This document shows positions 26,063 through 36,330 of a stretch of DNA of 64,000 bases, piece after piece. The translations under genes and the position numbers were made by a program. How positions within the stretch are numbered: position 1 is the stretch's first letter; every line of letters starts with the position of its first letter. The notes under the pieces were generated by a model that made no database searches, was not told the origin of the DNA, and saw only the letters and a program-made list of their open reading frames with translations. Source of the stretch: Poecilobothrus nobilitatus (Eukaryota; Arthropoda; Insecta; Diptera; Dolichopodidae). The stretch covers positions 29,528,496 to 29,592,495 of the forward strand of contig OX352774.1 of assembly GCA_947095535.1 (NCBI GenBank), read 5' to 3'.

Positions 26063-26658
26063 TAAATTCGGAAATGCATTAGCATCACGCATCACAAAAG
26101 TATTAAGTTCTAAAATGTATCTACAAAATATTACCGAAAGCATAAATTTTTTTTCGTAACACTACTGATTTTGATGCGCAGTTTTTGAGCAAACTTCGCA
26201 TCATATTTTATGATACTTTCAATTCGTTGCTTTTCTAACCTGAGGTTTACATTAGATAGGAATTAATATTAATAAAAATGGTCGATGGTAGTATTCAAAA
26301 ATGTGTTCGAAATATATCTTCGGGAAATTCTTTAATTATTTTAAAATAATTTTTTGCTTTGGGTATAAGTTTCATTTTCTTTTTCAATAAAAGAGCAATG
26401 AAAATTTAAAATGTTTAAATGGTAAAGGTGTATCATATTCTGATGGTTCGCAGTTATGTAAAAACGGGTTTAAACCTATATATTAAAAACAAAATCTTAT
26501 TCATCTTTTTTAACTATTAAAAATTAAAAATATTCAAATGTAAAGCCATCAATTGTGAAACTATGAACTTTTTAAAATGTCCCATTGTATCAGCAACATT
26601 ATTGCATCGCATCATGAATTTTGACATCATTACTAAAAATGATGCATTTCCGAATTTA
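26063..26658. mobile_element. Inverted-repeat element
   Basis: TAAATTCGGAAATGCAT at 26063-26079 recurs exactly inverted at 26642-26658. Inward sequences are rich in related GATGC/GCATC words. The word gcaacattattg at 25960 and again at 26591 suggests a further diverged copy just upstream. It has no coding potential. Confidence 0.45.
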
Positions 26659-27545
26659 CACCTAATACCGTTTCCACTACTGATAAAAGCTTTTGTCGAT
26701 TAGCGTAAATTTTTAAAAATTTCCGATGTAGAATACATACATATTAACTACATACATATTGAAATATTTTTACAATAAATTGATAGTTTGTCGGCCGATA
26801 TCGACGTTCATAATTAAGGTCAATATTTATTTTTATTTAAATTTATCTTAGAATTAGGCTTATTACCCTTTTCCTTTGAAAATACAAAAACTACAAAGAC
26901 ATTTTCGTTTTTAAATTTTAAAGCAACATTTTTTCATAGAACGCGTAAATGTAGAGACAAGCAACAAAAAATCAAAAAATAATCGCCAGACCCAAAATTT
27001 GTTAATTGCATTGTTACCAAGTAACCGGCGTAAAATCATCGGTCGAAGCGTTAAGGTACGGAGCGAGTTAATCATAAATTTTCTGCTTTGTATATTTAGA
27101 TGCTAGGAATTGCTGTACATATATATGTATATAATTTATTTTTTCTATTTTTTTAATTTTCTATTTGAATTTCAATATTTGGCTCTCATTTTATTACTTC
27201 CCAAAGATATTCAACAATCAACAGTATTCCGATTCACAAAAATTCTCAATTTCATTTATGTAAATAGTAAGTCCCTCCTTAATTCGAAAATTTCGAATTT
27301 TCGAAGTTCTCTATATATGAATGCTCTTTTCTTAGTTATTTAAAATTATGGCTGCTGTTTATTACCAGTTACCACGCAAGCGTTACATAAGTAAGAATTC
27401 TATATAATTTAGTATTGAACATCTAAACATTTTAGAAATTAAAGCGTTTTGGAAAATTTAGCGACGGTTGTAGGTATACTAATTTTTTCAATGAAAATTT
27501 ATTTCATTTTTGTTTTTTCTTCAACCGATTTTTTTTTTTAATCAA
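26659..27545. other. Gene-free stretch downstream of the 174-aa gene
   Basis: Two less A+T-rich patches stand out: 27010-27070 (accggcgtaaaatcatcgg, gcgttaaggtacgg) and 27349-27392, which would encode MAAVYYQLPRKRYI before a gtaag donor-like word. Either could be an exon of an unseen plus-strand gene, but the evidence is too thin to annotate. Confidence 0.35.
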
Positions 27546-27594
27546 TTTATTGAAACAATGAAAACCAGTTTTTACATTTTTCTTAAGATTTATT
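27546..27594 (-). promoter_or_regulatory. Two candidate polyadenylation signals of the 174-aa gene
   Basis: The minus strand has AATAAA at 27589-27594 and again at 27546-27551, about 85 and 130 bases after the stop codon, a normal 3' untranslated length for an insect gene. Confidence 0.4.
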
Positions 27595-27611
27595 TTTTTT
27601 TTTTTACCTTT

Positions 27612-27659
27612 TACTGTAATTTGGACGAAATGACATACTGTAATTTGAACGAAATCTAA
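27612..27659 (-). repeat. 24-bp tandem duplication in the 3' untranslated region of the 174-aa gene
   Basis: Two adjacent 24-base units, both containing tactgtaattt followed by gaacgaaat or ggacgaaat on the plus strand, sit between the stop codon and the poly(A) signals. It could be a duplicated protein or small-RNA binding site, or simple slippage. Confidence 0.6.
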
Positions 27660-27678
27660 CAAAAAATTTTACTCCTAA

Positions 27679-28203
27679 TTAAAACCCAAAACCTGCACCA
27701 TAACCATAATCAACATTTTGTTCATCATTATTCATATTGTAATTGTATGGGTTGCGACCCAAACCATTGTTAGCACCACCATAACCACCATAATTATTTT
27801 TGAAATTTCCTGAAGCTTGATGATGATTTCCTCCACAAGGGCATGAAGAGCCTTGCGATTGTTGATAATCTGCACCAAATTGTAGTCCATTTTGATTAGG
27901 ATAACCACTACTTGACATCATATTTGAATTACTATTACTTTTCCATGGAGATCGCATTCCTGATAATCCATTGTATTTATTACTATTGAAAGGATCGCTA
28001 TTTGCGTCATAACCTCCATTTAAAGGTTTACCAAACTCATTTATTTCGTGTACTTCATTTGAAGAAAATACATCTGGACCAAAATCAACATTTTGTGGGG
28101 CAAAATTATGATTGACATTTTGTGGTGGAAATCTAGAAGGAAATCTACTATTTGGATTTCCATCAGCTCTCAACCCATTTGCAGTATTATATATTGCAGC
28201 CAT
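27679..28203 (-). CDS. Orphan 174-aa Asn/Gly/Ser-rich protein
   Basis: I do not recognise this protein. The 174-codon frame starts MAAIYNTANG with start context AAAATGG after an A-rich leader and ends GYGAGFGF then TAA. Its DNA is visibly less A+T-rich than the surroundings, with coding-like codons, which supports a real gene. The protein is low-complexity: a duplicated PQNV motif (residues 27-30 and 37-40), a Ser/Asn-rich middle (88-100), a small Cys cluster SCPCGGNHH (120-128), and a Gly/Tyr/Asn-rich tail (133-174) resembling sticky tails of RNA-binding, silk, cuticle or eggshell proteins. There is no signal peptide, which argues against secretion unless an upstream exon exists. The first residues contain GLRADG, faintly like the RLRAGG motif of the giant protein, but this is too short to prove kinship. 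Confidence 0.7.
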   Translation of the reverse strand: MAAIYNTANGLRADGNPNSRFPSRFPPQNVNHNFAPQNVDFGPDVFSSNEVHEINEFGKPLNGGYDANSDPFNSNKYNGLSGMRSPWKSNSNSNMMSSSGYPNQNGLQFGADYQQSQGSSCPCGGNHHQASGNFKNNYGGYGGANNGLGRNPYNYNMNNDEQNVDYGYGAGFGF

Positions 28204-28844
28204 TTTATTTTATTTTATTTAATTGTTGTAAAGGTAAATTTTTAATGTGTATGATTTTTTTTTTTTTTTATTTTGAATCTTCAATTAGATTAGATGTTAC
28301 GTTATAGCCACTTGTTATTAGTTTTTATATTTAATTTTGTATTTAGTCGAAAAAAAAAAAATAGTCTTTGACTCTTAATGATACAATTTACAACAAATTT
28401 TAAAGATTGTTTTCCACCAAAATATCTCGAAATTATAAAAATATTAATAGAAAATAATTATAATGAAATTTTTTTTTTAATTATAAGGCTACTTAGGAAA
28501 AAAATTATATATATAAAAACATAATTTTAGTATACTTTGAATTTAAATGAAAAGAGAATTAAAGTAGAAATTAGGAATAATAATAATAATAAAAGTTTCG
28601 GTATGAGGATATATTAGTTTATCATAATTTGGTCGAACTTAAGATTTCGATTAATTTAGATGAATTACCTTTATTTGGTTTTATAGTATTCGAACTAGTC
28701 ATGCTAATCCAACTGTATAAGGCATCCCATTTTTATAAAACGATTTAGTAAGTCAAATAAAACTCTGCACAAAATATAAAGTTATTTTTTTTTAAATTAA
28801 TTATTAAAAAAAAATTATTTTATGCTTTAATTAATATTATAAAA

Positions 28845-29466
28845 AAACGAGGAAGACTGCGCAGTAGAGTAGACTGTGCCAACTCTGGAATACCCTTATA
28901 TAAACATAATATATGCTGTTTCGATAAAACTTGATCATCTTTTATAAAATTTCAGATGTTCGGAATTTCTTAACTAAGTACCGAGATATATATTTATGTA
29001 AACTTTTGAACTTCTATGACAGTTACTCGAAGCTGTAGCACCGAACCAACCACATTTTACAGAAGTTATTGCTATAAAACTTGATCATTTTTTAAAACAT
29101 GTCAGATGTCTATAGCTTAATTATGTTCCAATATAAATAAGCTACCTGAACCTACTGCTCTAGTACAACCACATTTTACAGAAGTTGTTGGTATTCACCT
29201 TGACATCTTTTCACAAAAGTTGAAGTTGAATGACAGCTACCAACAATTTTAGAAAAGTGACGTAGTAAAAATTTCAGAATCCTATAGCTCCTTTATTTTT
29301 TGAATTATCGTGCGAACGGACAGACGTACAAGGTTTAATCGACCCAAAATTCGATTCTGACCCGATCCAAATATTTGAGTCTATATCTAGTTAGCTCATT
29401 GAAGGTGTCACAAATGTACTGGCAAATTTATTATACCCTTGAATATACTTTCATACGGGTATAAAA
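28845..29466 (-). mobile_element. Second DINE-1/Helentron-like element
   Basis: The left side has ggaatacccttatata (about 28888) and the right side ends acgggtataaaa (29455-29466). The interior has two or three diverged units with aaaacttgatcat (28926, 29076) and acattttacagaagtt (29054, 29171). The right part has tgaattatcgtgcgaacgga and cagacgtac, then tttaatcgaccc, collinear with the gttatcgtgcgtacggacgg and tttatcgactcc of the element at 32226-33416. The GGAC array has decayed to about one and a half units. Confidence 0.5.
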
Positions 29467-29688
29467 AACTGAATATATTAAATAAGCGACAAAAGTTCCA
29501 TGTAGAAAAATACTGATTACTGATATTTTGTAAAAGAAGGAAAGCAAATATAAAAATTAATTCACAACAAATTAGAATTGTGAAAAGTACATGCCATTTC
29601 AATAAAATCTATTTTGTTAATTTAAGTCGGTTTTATAAAAATGAGATGCCTTTAAGTCGGTTTTATAAAAATGGAGAAGTCTTACAGC

Positions 29689-30240
29689 ATTCAACGGATT
29701 TAAACATGCTGGGCATCGGGTTAAACCAGAAATTGACTATGGAAATTCGTTTGTCATGCGCATGTCCCGTTTGTAGAACCATATACCACCGCATGTGTTC
29801 CCTAAGGTTGGTAATTCAAATGTGTACGATTTACTTAAGTTTAAGAAGAACATTAACATCTTTCTTCAAAATTTCCCTCCAAATTTTCCTAACTATCCCC
29901 CATAATCCAAATTTCCCAATTCTTTAAAAAAAAATTTATATCTTCTATTAAAAATATTCTATATTCATTCAACGGATTTAAACATGCTGGGTATCGGGTT
30001 AAACCAGAAATTGACTATGGAAATTCGTTTGTCATGCGCATGTCCCGTTTGTGGAACCATATACCACCGCATGTGTTCCCTAAAGTTGGTAATTCATATG
30101 TGTACGATTTACTTAAGTTTAAGAAGAACATTAACATCTTTCTTCAAAATTTCCCTCCAAATTTTCCTACCTATCCCCCATAATCCAAATTTCCCAATTC
30201 TTTAAAAAAAAATTTATATCTTCTATTAAAAATATTCTAT
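29689..30240 (+). mobile_element. 278-bp tandem duplication of a LINE ORF2 tail
   Basis: Two head-to-tail units of 278 bp (29689-29966 and 29967-30240) differ at only about five positions. Each encodes the LINE C-terminus NSFVMRMSRL[W/stop]NHIP, then VFPKVGNS, YDLLKFKKNINIFLQ and a stop. It is closely related to the copy at 12992-13493. In unit 1 the key Trp codon is TAG; in unit 2 it is intact (TGG). A 30-bp tandem duplication (tttaagtcggttttataaaa) lies just upstream at 29621-29680. Confidence 0.75.
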
Positions 30241-30429
30241 CTGTACCTATATCTTATATCTATATAAAAATCTGTTTTACTAAACTATTTCTTTTTTTAA
30301 ACTAACGGATATTTTTATATAAGAGATTATATAAGATATTTTTAGTTATCACAACACAACAGGTTCAAGAATACTTAGAAAATTAACCCTAACCATTATC
30401 TAACCCTAACCATTACAAAATAAAATTAT

Positions 30430-30559
30430 GATGGCCTAGTATAAAATACGCTGTAAACATCGAGAGAGTGTATATTCGAATCTGACACACGTCGTAAGAG
30501 TTATTCCCCCTTACGACATTTACAGTCAGGTTTGAATAGGAAAGGCTTTGTAAAAAAAA
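30430..30559 (+). mobile_element. SINE family 1, copy C, internally deleted head
   Basis: Only ggcctagt of box A remains before a jump to ataaaatacgctgtaaac. Box B is worn (tatattcgaatct), but the gtcgtaag/cttacgac stem is intact. It ends near aaaggctttg with an A-run, so the usual cacatttatgtgg hairpin is missing. Confidence 0.65.
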
Positions 30560-30639
30560 ATATAAGCCCGTGTGTGTTGAAAAAAATAACTTATTGACAT
30601 AACTCTATATAACATTTTAATATTAAACATTGACTAACT

Positions 30640-31776
30640 TTTTAACTGTAAAGGTAAAAATGGTTCTGAAATTGTTGATCTTATTAATTATGACTTGAAA
30701 ATTTTAGGAAATTGGTTTTATAAACATAAATTAATAATTAGCGACAAAACTAAATACATGCATTTTAGTATTTATTTCCCTACAGCTTTTGACTATAATT
30801 TAACATTTCCCTCATCAAAATGTATTAATTCTGCTTCCTCTATTTTATCAACTTGTGATTCCAATTGCTTCGTGATTGAAAGGGTTGATTGTTTCAAATA
30901 TTAAATTAATGAATATTAATATGAGATATTCAAGTGCATATAATTTGAAAGGTAACTCTAGTTGACTTTTTATCATTCCTAGAGCTAATAAATCTCATTT
31001 TTGCAACTTTTATATTGTAACAGCACCAAGCATTTATAATAAACTGCCTGAGTCTTTTATGAACGTTAATTCTTTATCTAAATTTTTTAAAATTACTAAA
31101 AACTGGTTACTTCAGCTAAACTATCAAGAAGTTGAAAATTTGCTGAATTGCTATTTAATTTCTTAAATATTGAATTTACTTAAAGATTGAATTACACGTA
31201 AAAGTGAATCATGGTTTTTTCTCTACTATTTATATTTAGTAAGATATCGCTATTTTTTTCCTTTAATTTTAATTTTTAATTTTCATTTTTTAATTTAATT
31301 TGAAATGTATTCTTAATACTTTTTTTTTGTAATGAAATTATAATGAATTTTTTGAATTCTTCTTATTCTTCCCACCAGTATTCTTGAATTTTTTTTTTTT
31401 TAAAGCATTTCTCTGTCACATAAATGTGGACAGGAAATTACACAGCCTTTCCAGGTGTGTTTGTAATTGTCGTAAGGGGTAATAACTCTTACGACGTGTG
31501 TGGTATTCGAGCCCACATAATTTACAGCGCATACCCTTTTATACGCTCTTACTCTGACCCACTAGGCCACCGAGGCTCCATTCTTGAATTTTTAAATTAC
31601 TTAAAAAAAATTGTAACTAATCGTTCGCCACTTGTTTTTTTTTTTAACAAAAGAACAATTATAACTATTTCTTTTCTTGTATTAATTTTTTATTTTTTAA
31701 ATTAATTTAATTATTAGCCTTAAGTTTATACCTTTATATAAGAAATAAAATAAAGAATTATTAAAAAAAAAAAAAA
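30640..31776 (+). mobile_element. CR1-like LINE, decayed 3' half, interrupted by a SINE
   Basis: In one frame 30680-30900 reads IVDLINYDLKILGNWFYKHK, then a KTKYMHF motif and later IERVDCFKY, the region after the RT YADD box. After a frameshift, 30930-31165 reads MRYSSAYNLKGN, IPRANKSHFCNF, APSIYNKLPESF and FFKITKNWLLQL then stop, the normal LINE C-terminus (-x-x-x-Y-N-x-L-P-). The 3' untranslated region continues to an A-tail at 31763-31776 and is split by a minus-strand SINE at 31381-31593. The family differs from the LINE tails at 12992 and 29689. Confidence 0.65.
31381..31593 (-). mobile_element. SINE family 1, copy D, with perfect target-site duplication
   Basis: The minus-strand SINE occupies about 31391-31579. 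It is flanked by the identical 14-mer ATTCTTGAATTTTT (31380-31393 and 31580-31593), a typical L1/jockey-style target duplication, and has its A-tail (plus-strand T-run) at the expected side. The insertion splits the 3' untranslated region of a CR1-like LINE copy, so the SINE is the younger of the two. The gtcgtaag/cttacgac stem and the cacat..atgtg hairpin are both intact. Confidence 0.8.
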
Positions 31777-32225
31777 TACATGTAGTAGGTACATAACGAA
31801 TATTTAAAAATATAAAATAATCCAAAATATAAGTTTTAACCATAATATTTTGACCATTTAATCCACATGATATTATTAAGTAAAATAAACAATCAGATCA
31901 ATATTAATAACTTTAAAGACTTGTCAAAAAAAATGTTTAATACCAATTATGCCACCAGATATACTTTTAATGTTAACAGTTGAAAAGGTCGCGATAAAAA
32001 CATCGTATTGAAAAATTGTCAAACAAAATGTTGCTAGACGGTATTTTAGAGTTGGATTCAAAATCAATGTATTCTACTTTTCCCAAAATAATTCCAATAA
32101 AATTTATATAAGTTAATTATTGGGAAATTTTGTTCGGTGACATTTTTTCAATGTGATATTTTTACCGCGATATTATTGTTTCCGATATTATGATCCGGTA
32201 GTATCACTTTTAATTAAAACAAGTA

Positions 32226-33416
32226 AAAATAACAGAAAGTCGATGCAACCGACTTATTTATACCCTACACCTAAAACATTCAAATTAAATTAAAAATCCA
32301 TAAGTTATTTTAGTTAGGTATTTAATACAAGCTAAAAAAAATAAATGCTGTTACAACCTTTGTACAAAATTTCAGGTTTCTATATTTATTAAATTCGAAA
32401 ATATGATTGTTAGGTCTTGGGAAGTGTGTGAAGGCACGCGGACCACCACCCCAATTCATCTCAAATTTTAGAGACATCAACAGGGTAGAACATTCTTATA
32501 TCAAATTTCAAGTTTATATATTTATTAATTTCGAAGATATGCTTGTTTGGTCTTAGGAGTTGTGTGGCAGATACCCGAACAACCATTCTAATTCATCTTA
32601 AATTTTGGACAAATCAGGGATTCAGGAAACAACACCCTTGTACCAAATTTGAAGTTTCTGTCTTTATTAATTTCGAAGATATGCTTGTTCGGTTTTAGGA
32701 GTAGTATGGGAGGTACCCGAACGACCACTCCAATTCATCTCAAATTTTAGGTAAATCAGGGATTTAGGAAACAGCACCCTCGTATCAAATTTGAAGTTCC
32801 TATCTTTATTAATTTCGAAGATATGCATGTTCGGTTTTGGGAGTTGTATGGGAGGTACCCGAACGACCACTCCAATTCCTCTCAAAATTTAGACAAATCA
32901 GGGAATTAGGAAACAGCACCCTCCTATCAAATTTGAAGTTCCTATCTTTATTAATTTCGAAGATATGCATGTTCGGTTTTGGGAGTTGTATGGGAGGTAC
33001 CTGAACAACCACTCCAATTCATCTCAAATTTTGGGGATATTAGGGATTCAGAAAAATACACCCTCGTACAAAATTTTAAGTTTCTATCTTTATTAATTTC
33101 GAAAATATGCGTATTAGGTTTTGGAAGTTGTATGGGAGGTACTCGAACGCATGGTCCGATTTCGCCCATTTACAATCCCCGCCTTATCTTAGTCATTGTT
33201 AACCTACAGTATAAATTTCATCAAGATAGCATCATTATTTTTTGAGTTATCGTGCGTACGGACGGACGGACGGACGGACGGACATCGCTTTATCGACTCC
33301 GGCGGTGATCCTGATTCAGAATATATATACATGTCTATACCTAACTCGCTTCCTTTTGGTGGTTACAAACACCATACCAAAGTTAATATACCCTATACTT
33401 AATGTGTAGGGTATAA
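32226..33416 (-). mobile_element. DINE-1/Helentron-like non-autonomous element with six 142-bp internal repeats
   Basis: TTATACCCTACAC at 32258-32270 and its exact inverse at 33404-33416 form 13-bp subterminal inverted repeats. Outside the left one is a perfect stem AAGTCG/CGACTT (32237-32255) followed by a few bases. Inside are six tandem units of about 142 bp, at roughly 32373, 32509, 32651, 32793, 32935 and 33078 (anchor word gaagtttctatctttatt). Near the right end are tgagttatcgtgcgtacgga, a GGAC microsatellite of five or six copies, and atcgactccggcggtgatcc. Subterminal inverted repeats, tandem core, GGAC-type microsatellite and an end hairpin are the described architecture of Helentron-derived DINE-1 elements of flies. 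Read on the minus strand, the hairpin is at the 3' end as expected. Open frames inside are by-products of the repeats. Confidence 0.6.
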
Positions 33417-33420
33417 TAAA

Positions 33421-35419
33421 AAAATTATTCGTTCTTAATTTTTCTTGAAAATTTTTTTTTTTTTTAATTTACAAAATTAATTTATAGAAGAATAAATATT
33501 TTTTTTTTTTAACCAATAAAAAAACAATTAATATTTTTAAAAATACATAAACTTCCTTGTTTATAGAATACATACACACTTATGTAATACATATACACTT
33601 GTGTAATACATATACAATTGCCCAATAAAAATATCAATATAAACATTATAATTTTTTTTTTGTATTAAATCATTTTTATATGTGATATCAATAATTATGT
33701 TTTATTTTTTTTTTTTTTTTGTTTACAAATTGATTTCAATTATATCAATAATTTAAAAACAAAAAAATTATTGATATTATGTATAATAATAATATAATAT
33801 TCCCCTTTGATTAAAAAATCTTTTTCTTGTCTATTTTTTATACTCTTTCTAAGCATTTAAATTACCACATACTGAATTAATACCAAACAAAAAAAAAATT
33901 TACAATGCAAACCTGACACGTGCCTTTATTTGTTTGGTGAAAAATGATATCAGGATGAGTACCATAAATTAATGGTCGGCACACGACATATTTTAATAGA
34001 GATATCACTTTTTGTGTAACTTTTGACACATTTTTTACAATTACTAAGTAAACAATTTATTATATTATTTTGGTATTATTGTGGTGATTATAAGAACAAA
34101 TTTAAGGAAATCTTGTATTATTTCCTGCATATATAATATAATAATAAATATACATTATATATATATATATTTTATTTATATATATATATGTATATATAAA
34201 TTATAAAAGATAATAATTATAAAATGAATTTATTCTTAAATATGTATCCTTTTTTTTTTTTTTTTTTGTTTGATTATAATTAAATTGTTTCCTCTTATTA
34301 TAAAAATTTATATATACATTATACATATATTAAATAAATAAATAGTGCTGCATGTTTAACATATTTTTCTTTTAATTTAAATCAAGATGTTAAAAAAAAA
34401 AATTATTTTAAAAGGTTAGATATATTATAAATCTATATAGAACTGTTTGAAAAATTATAAATTGGAATGTTAAATGTATAAAACTTAAAAAATTTAAATG
34501 ATATTTTAAAAATAGATTAAAATTTAAATTTCAAAGAAAATTAAAATACTTTTATATTAACAGTTATGTATAATTAAATTGATTTATTTTTTTTTTTTTT
34601 TAAATAAAATAGAAACTTATGTGTATATGGAAAGTGGATTAATTATATAAGTAATTTTTCAGAAATTGAACTTTTCTGGTAACTTAATCCCCAAATAAAA
34701 AGTTTTAAAGAAATTCAGCTTTCTTGTAGCTTGTAACTGGTAACCCAGTGCAAGCACTGTACAACCAACCTCTCATTTCCTGATTTAAATTTTTTTATCT
34801 GGTTCTACCGAATTCAGCAATCATTCGTCATTGTTTTGCACATTAATGAACATAACAATAATTTAATTAATATACTGTATAAATATTTATAAATAAAGAA
34901 AAATTTAAACAAATAAGAAAGGGAGATATTAAATATAAATTAACAATTTTAACTTATATCTTATAACTCATAGATTATATTAATAAGAGAAAATTTTTCT
35001 AATATTTTCGCACTTCTACTCTACAGCATATATTTTTTTCTAATGGAGATGGGAATCTTCCAAAGACACAAAGAATTTCCCCTTGATAGGATCAGATTCT
35101 TACTAACTAAACCCACCTCCCCCTTTAGCCAATATAATGAGATGAAACCCCTTTAAGGGAACAATGAATCCACCTATTATTATTATTACTATTTTGTTAT
35201 CAGTGATTATAGCCATCAACAGTTACAACATACAGTATAGTATATAACACCTTCCTGATGAGATAATAATTGCAACCCCACTATCACTGTAGCACCTATT
35301 ACTATTGGTATTAGTATAAATTATTAATATTATTATTATGTACTTCAGAGTCAATTTACTACCTTTCAGTATCATGTAACCAAAGGTAGGCTCCACTGTA
35401 ACAGCTGTTATTAATATTA
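33421..35419. other. Gene-free AT-rich stretch
   Basis: Homopolymers and the TA microsatellite at 34155-34200. From about 34720 to 35400 the sequence is less A+T-rich (taacccagtgcaagcactg, acccacctccccctttagcc), probably the body of an old repeat, possibly attached to the SINE-like head at 35420-35565. Confidence 0.4.
34155..34200. repeat. TA microsatellite
   Basis: Two (TA)n runs are separated by ttttattta. Confidence 0.85.
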
Positions 35420-35565
35420 AAAATTGTTATTATTAATTATACGGTATATACATTATTGCGATATCAAATTGTTACCTATATTTTTATATAACCTGACGGG
35501 GTTTGCACTCAAGACTCTCCGATAGAAGGACTGGCGACGTACCAACTACGCTATATGAGTGAAAT
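35420..35565 (-). mobile_element. SINE-like element with tRNA-like head, minus strand
   Basis: On the minus strand, tatagcgtagttggtacg (box A-like), an anticodon-loop-like cttctatcgg and a degenerate box B gagtgcaaacccc occur at tRNA spacing. The acceptor stem is not convincing. The body toward lower coordinates is AT-rich. Confidence 0.4.
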
Positions 35566-36044
35566 AAAAAATAAGAAGTTTATTCGCCAAAAAAAAAAAA
35601 CTTTAGGTAAATTTTTTTGAGAATATTATATAATATTATAGTATTAAAATAATTTTCTTTCTAAAAATCTTGATATAGCTTTGATTCTATTCAAATTCTA
35701 TTATATTCTGTGTCTACGTTTTAGCAATCTAATAATTTCAAAAATAATCTATTTTAAATATTGGACATTCAAAATTTTCACTTTTCTGCGTTTGTCTACA
35801 AATCTATCATTTATTTACTTAATATGTTATTATTCTACGTTACATTACGTTACGTTATGTTATTTTTATATGTTACGTTTTTAAAGTTTTTGAAATAGAA
35901 TTAATCTGAAAGTAAAATTTGTGAATGATATTTTATAGGTAAAAAATAAAACGCATAACGGTAAATTTTAAATCGTTTAACTAAAAAAGTAATTTTTATT
36001 TTTAACCTTACTTTTCTGCATCAGATCTTCTCACCATCGATAAA

Positions 36045-36330
36045 ACGTACATTAGGCCAAAAATTATCCCGAACATTTGGACTACTGCCTCCCAAACATA
36101 TTAGTGGTGGTATATTTCGATAAAAATATAAAACAGTTAATGACTTCAATCAAAATTTTTCTACGAGAAACAAGGAGAGAGACAGATGCCCTTCCCTACA
36201 GTGTAGATGACCTATAGAAATTCGTTTTTCGCATGCATATAGGGTTCATATACACTACATATTATCAAGTAAGTTAAAACTTCAAAGTTTTGTAGAAATT
36301 TCAAGAAATTCGTGCCATTATAAATAGCGT
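36045..36330 (+). mobile_element. Jockey-like LINE fragment
   Basis: Around 36166-36240 a frame reads ETRRETDALPYSVDDL, stop, KFVFRMH, clearly homologous to ETRRATDAHPYHVEL..NSFVMRT at 13227-13493. The RLWN region is lost. Only short, frameshifted pieces remain upstream. Confidence 0.5.

Noticed and set aside
30380..30420. Telomere-like aaccctaacc words
   Set aside because: Only a few imperfect units; no array.
31424..31705. 93-codon ORF
   Set aside because: It reads through an antisense SINE and its flank.
32667..33402. Five overlapping ORFs of 67-88 codons
   Set aside because: They arise from the 142-bp tandem repeats of the DINE-like element, and the unit is not a multiple of three, so no protein repeat is encoded.
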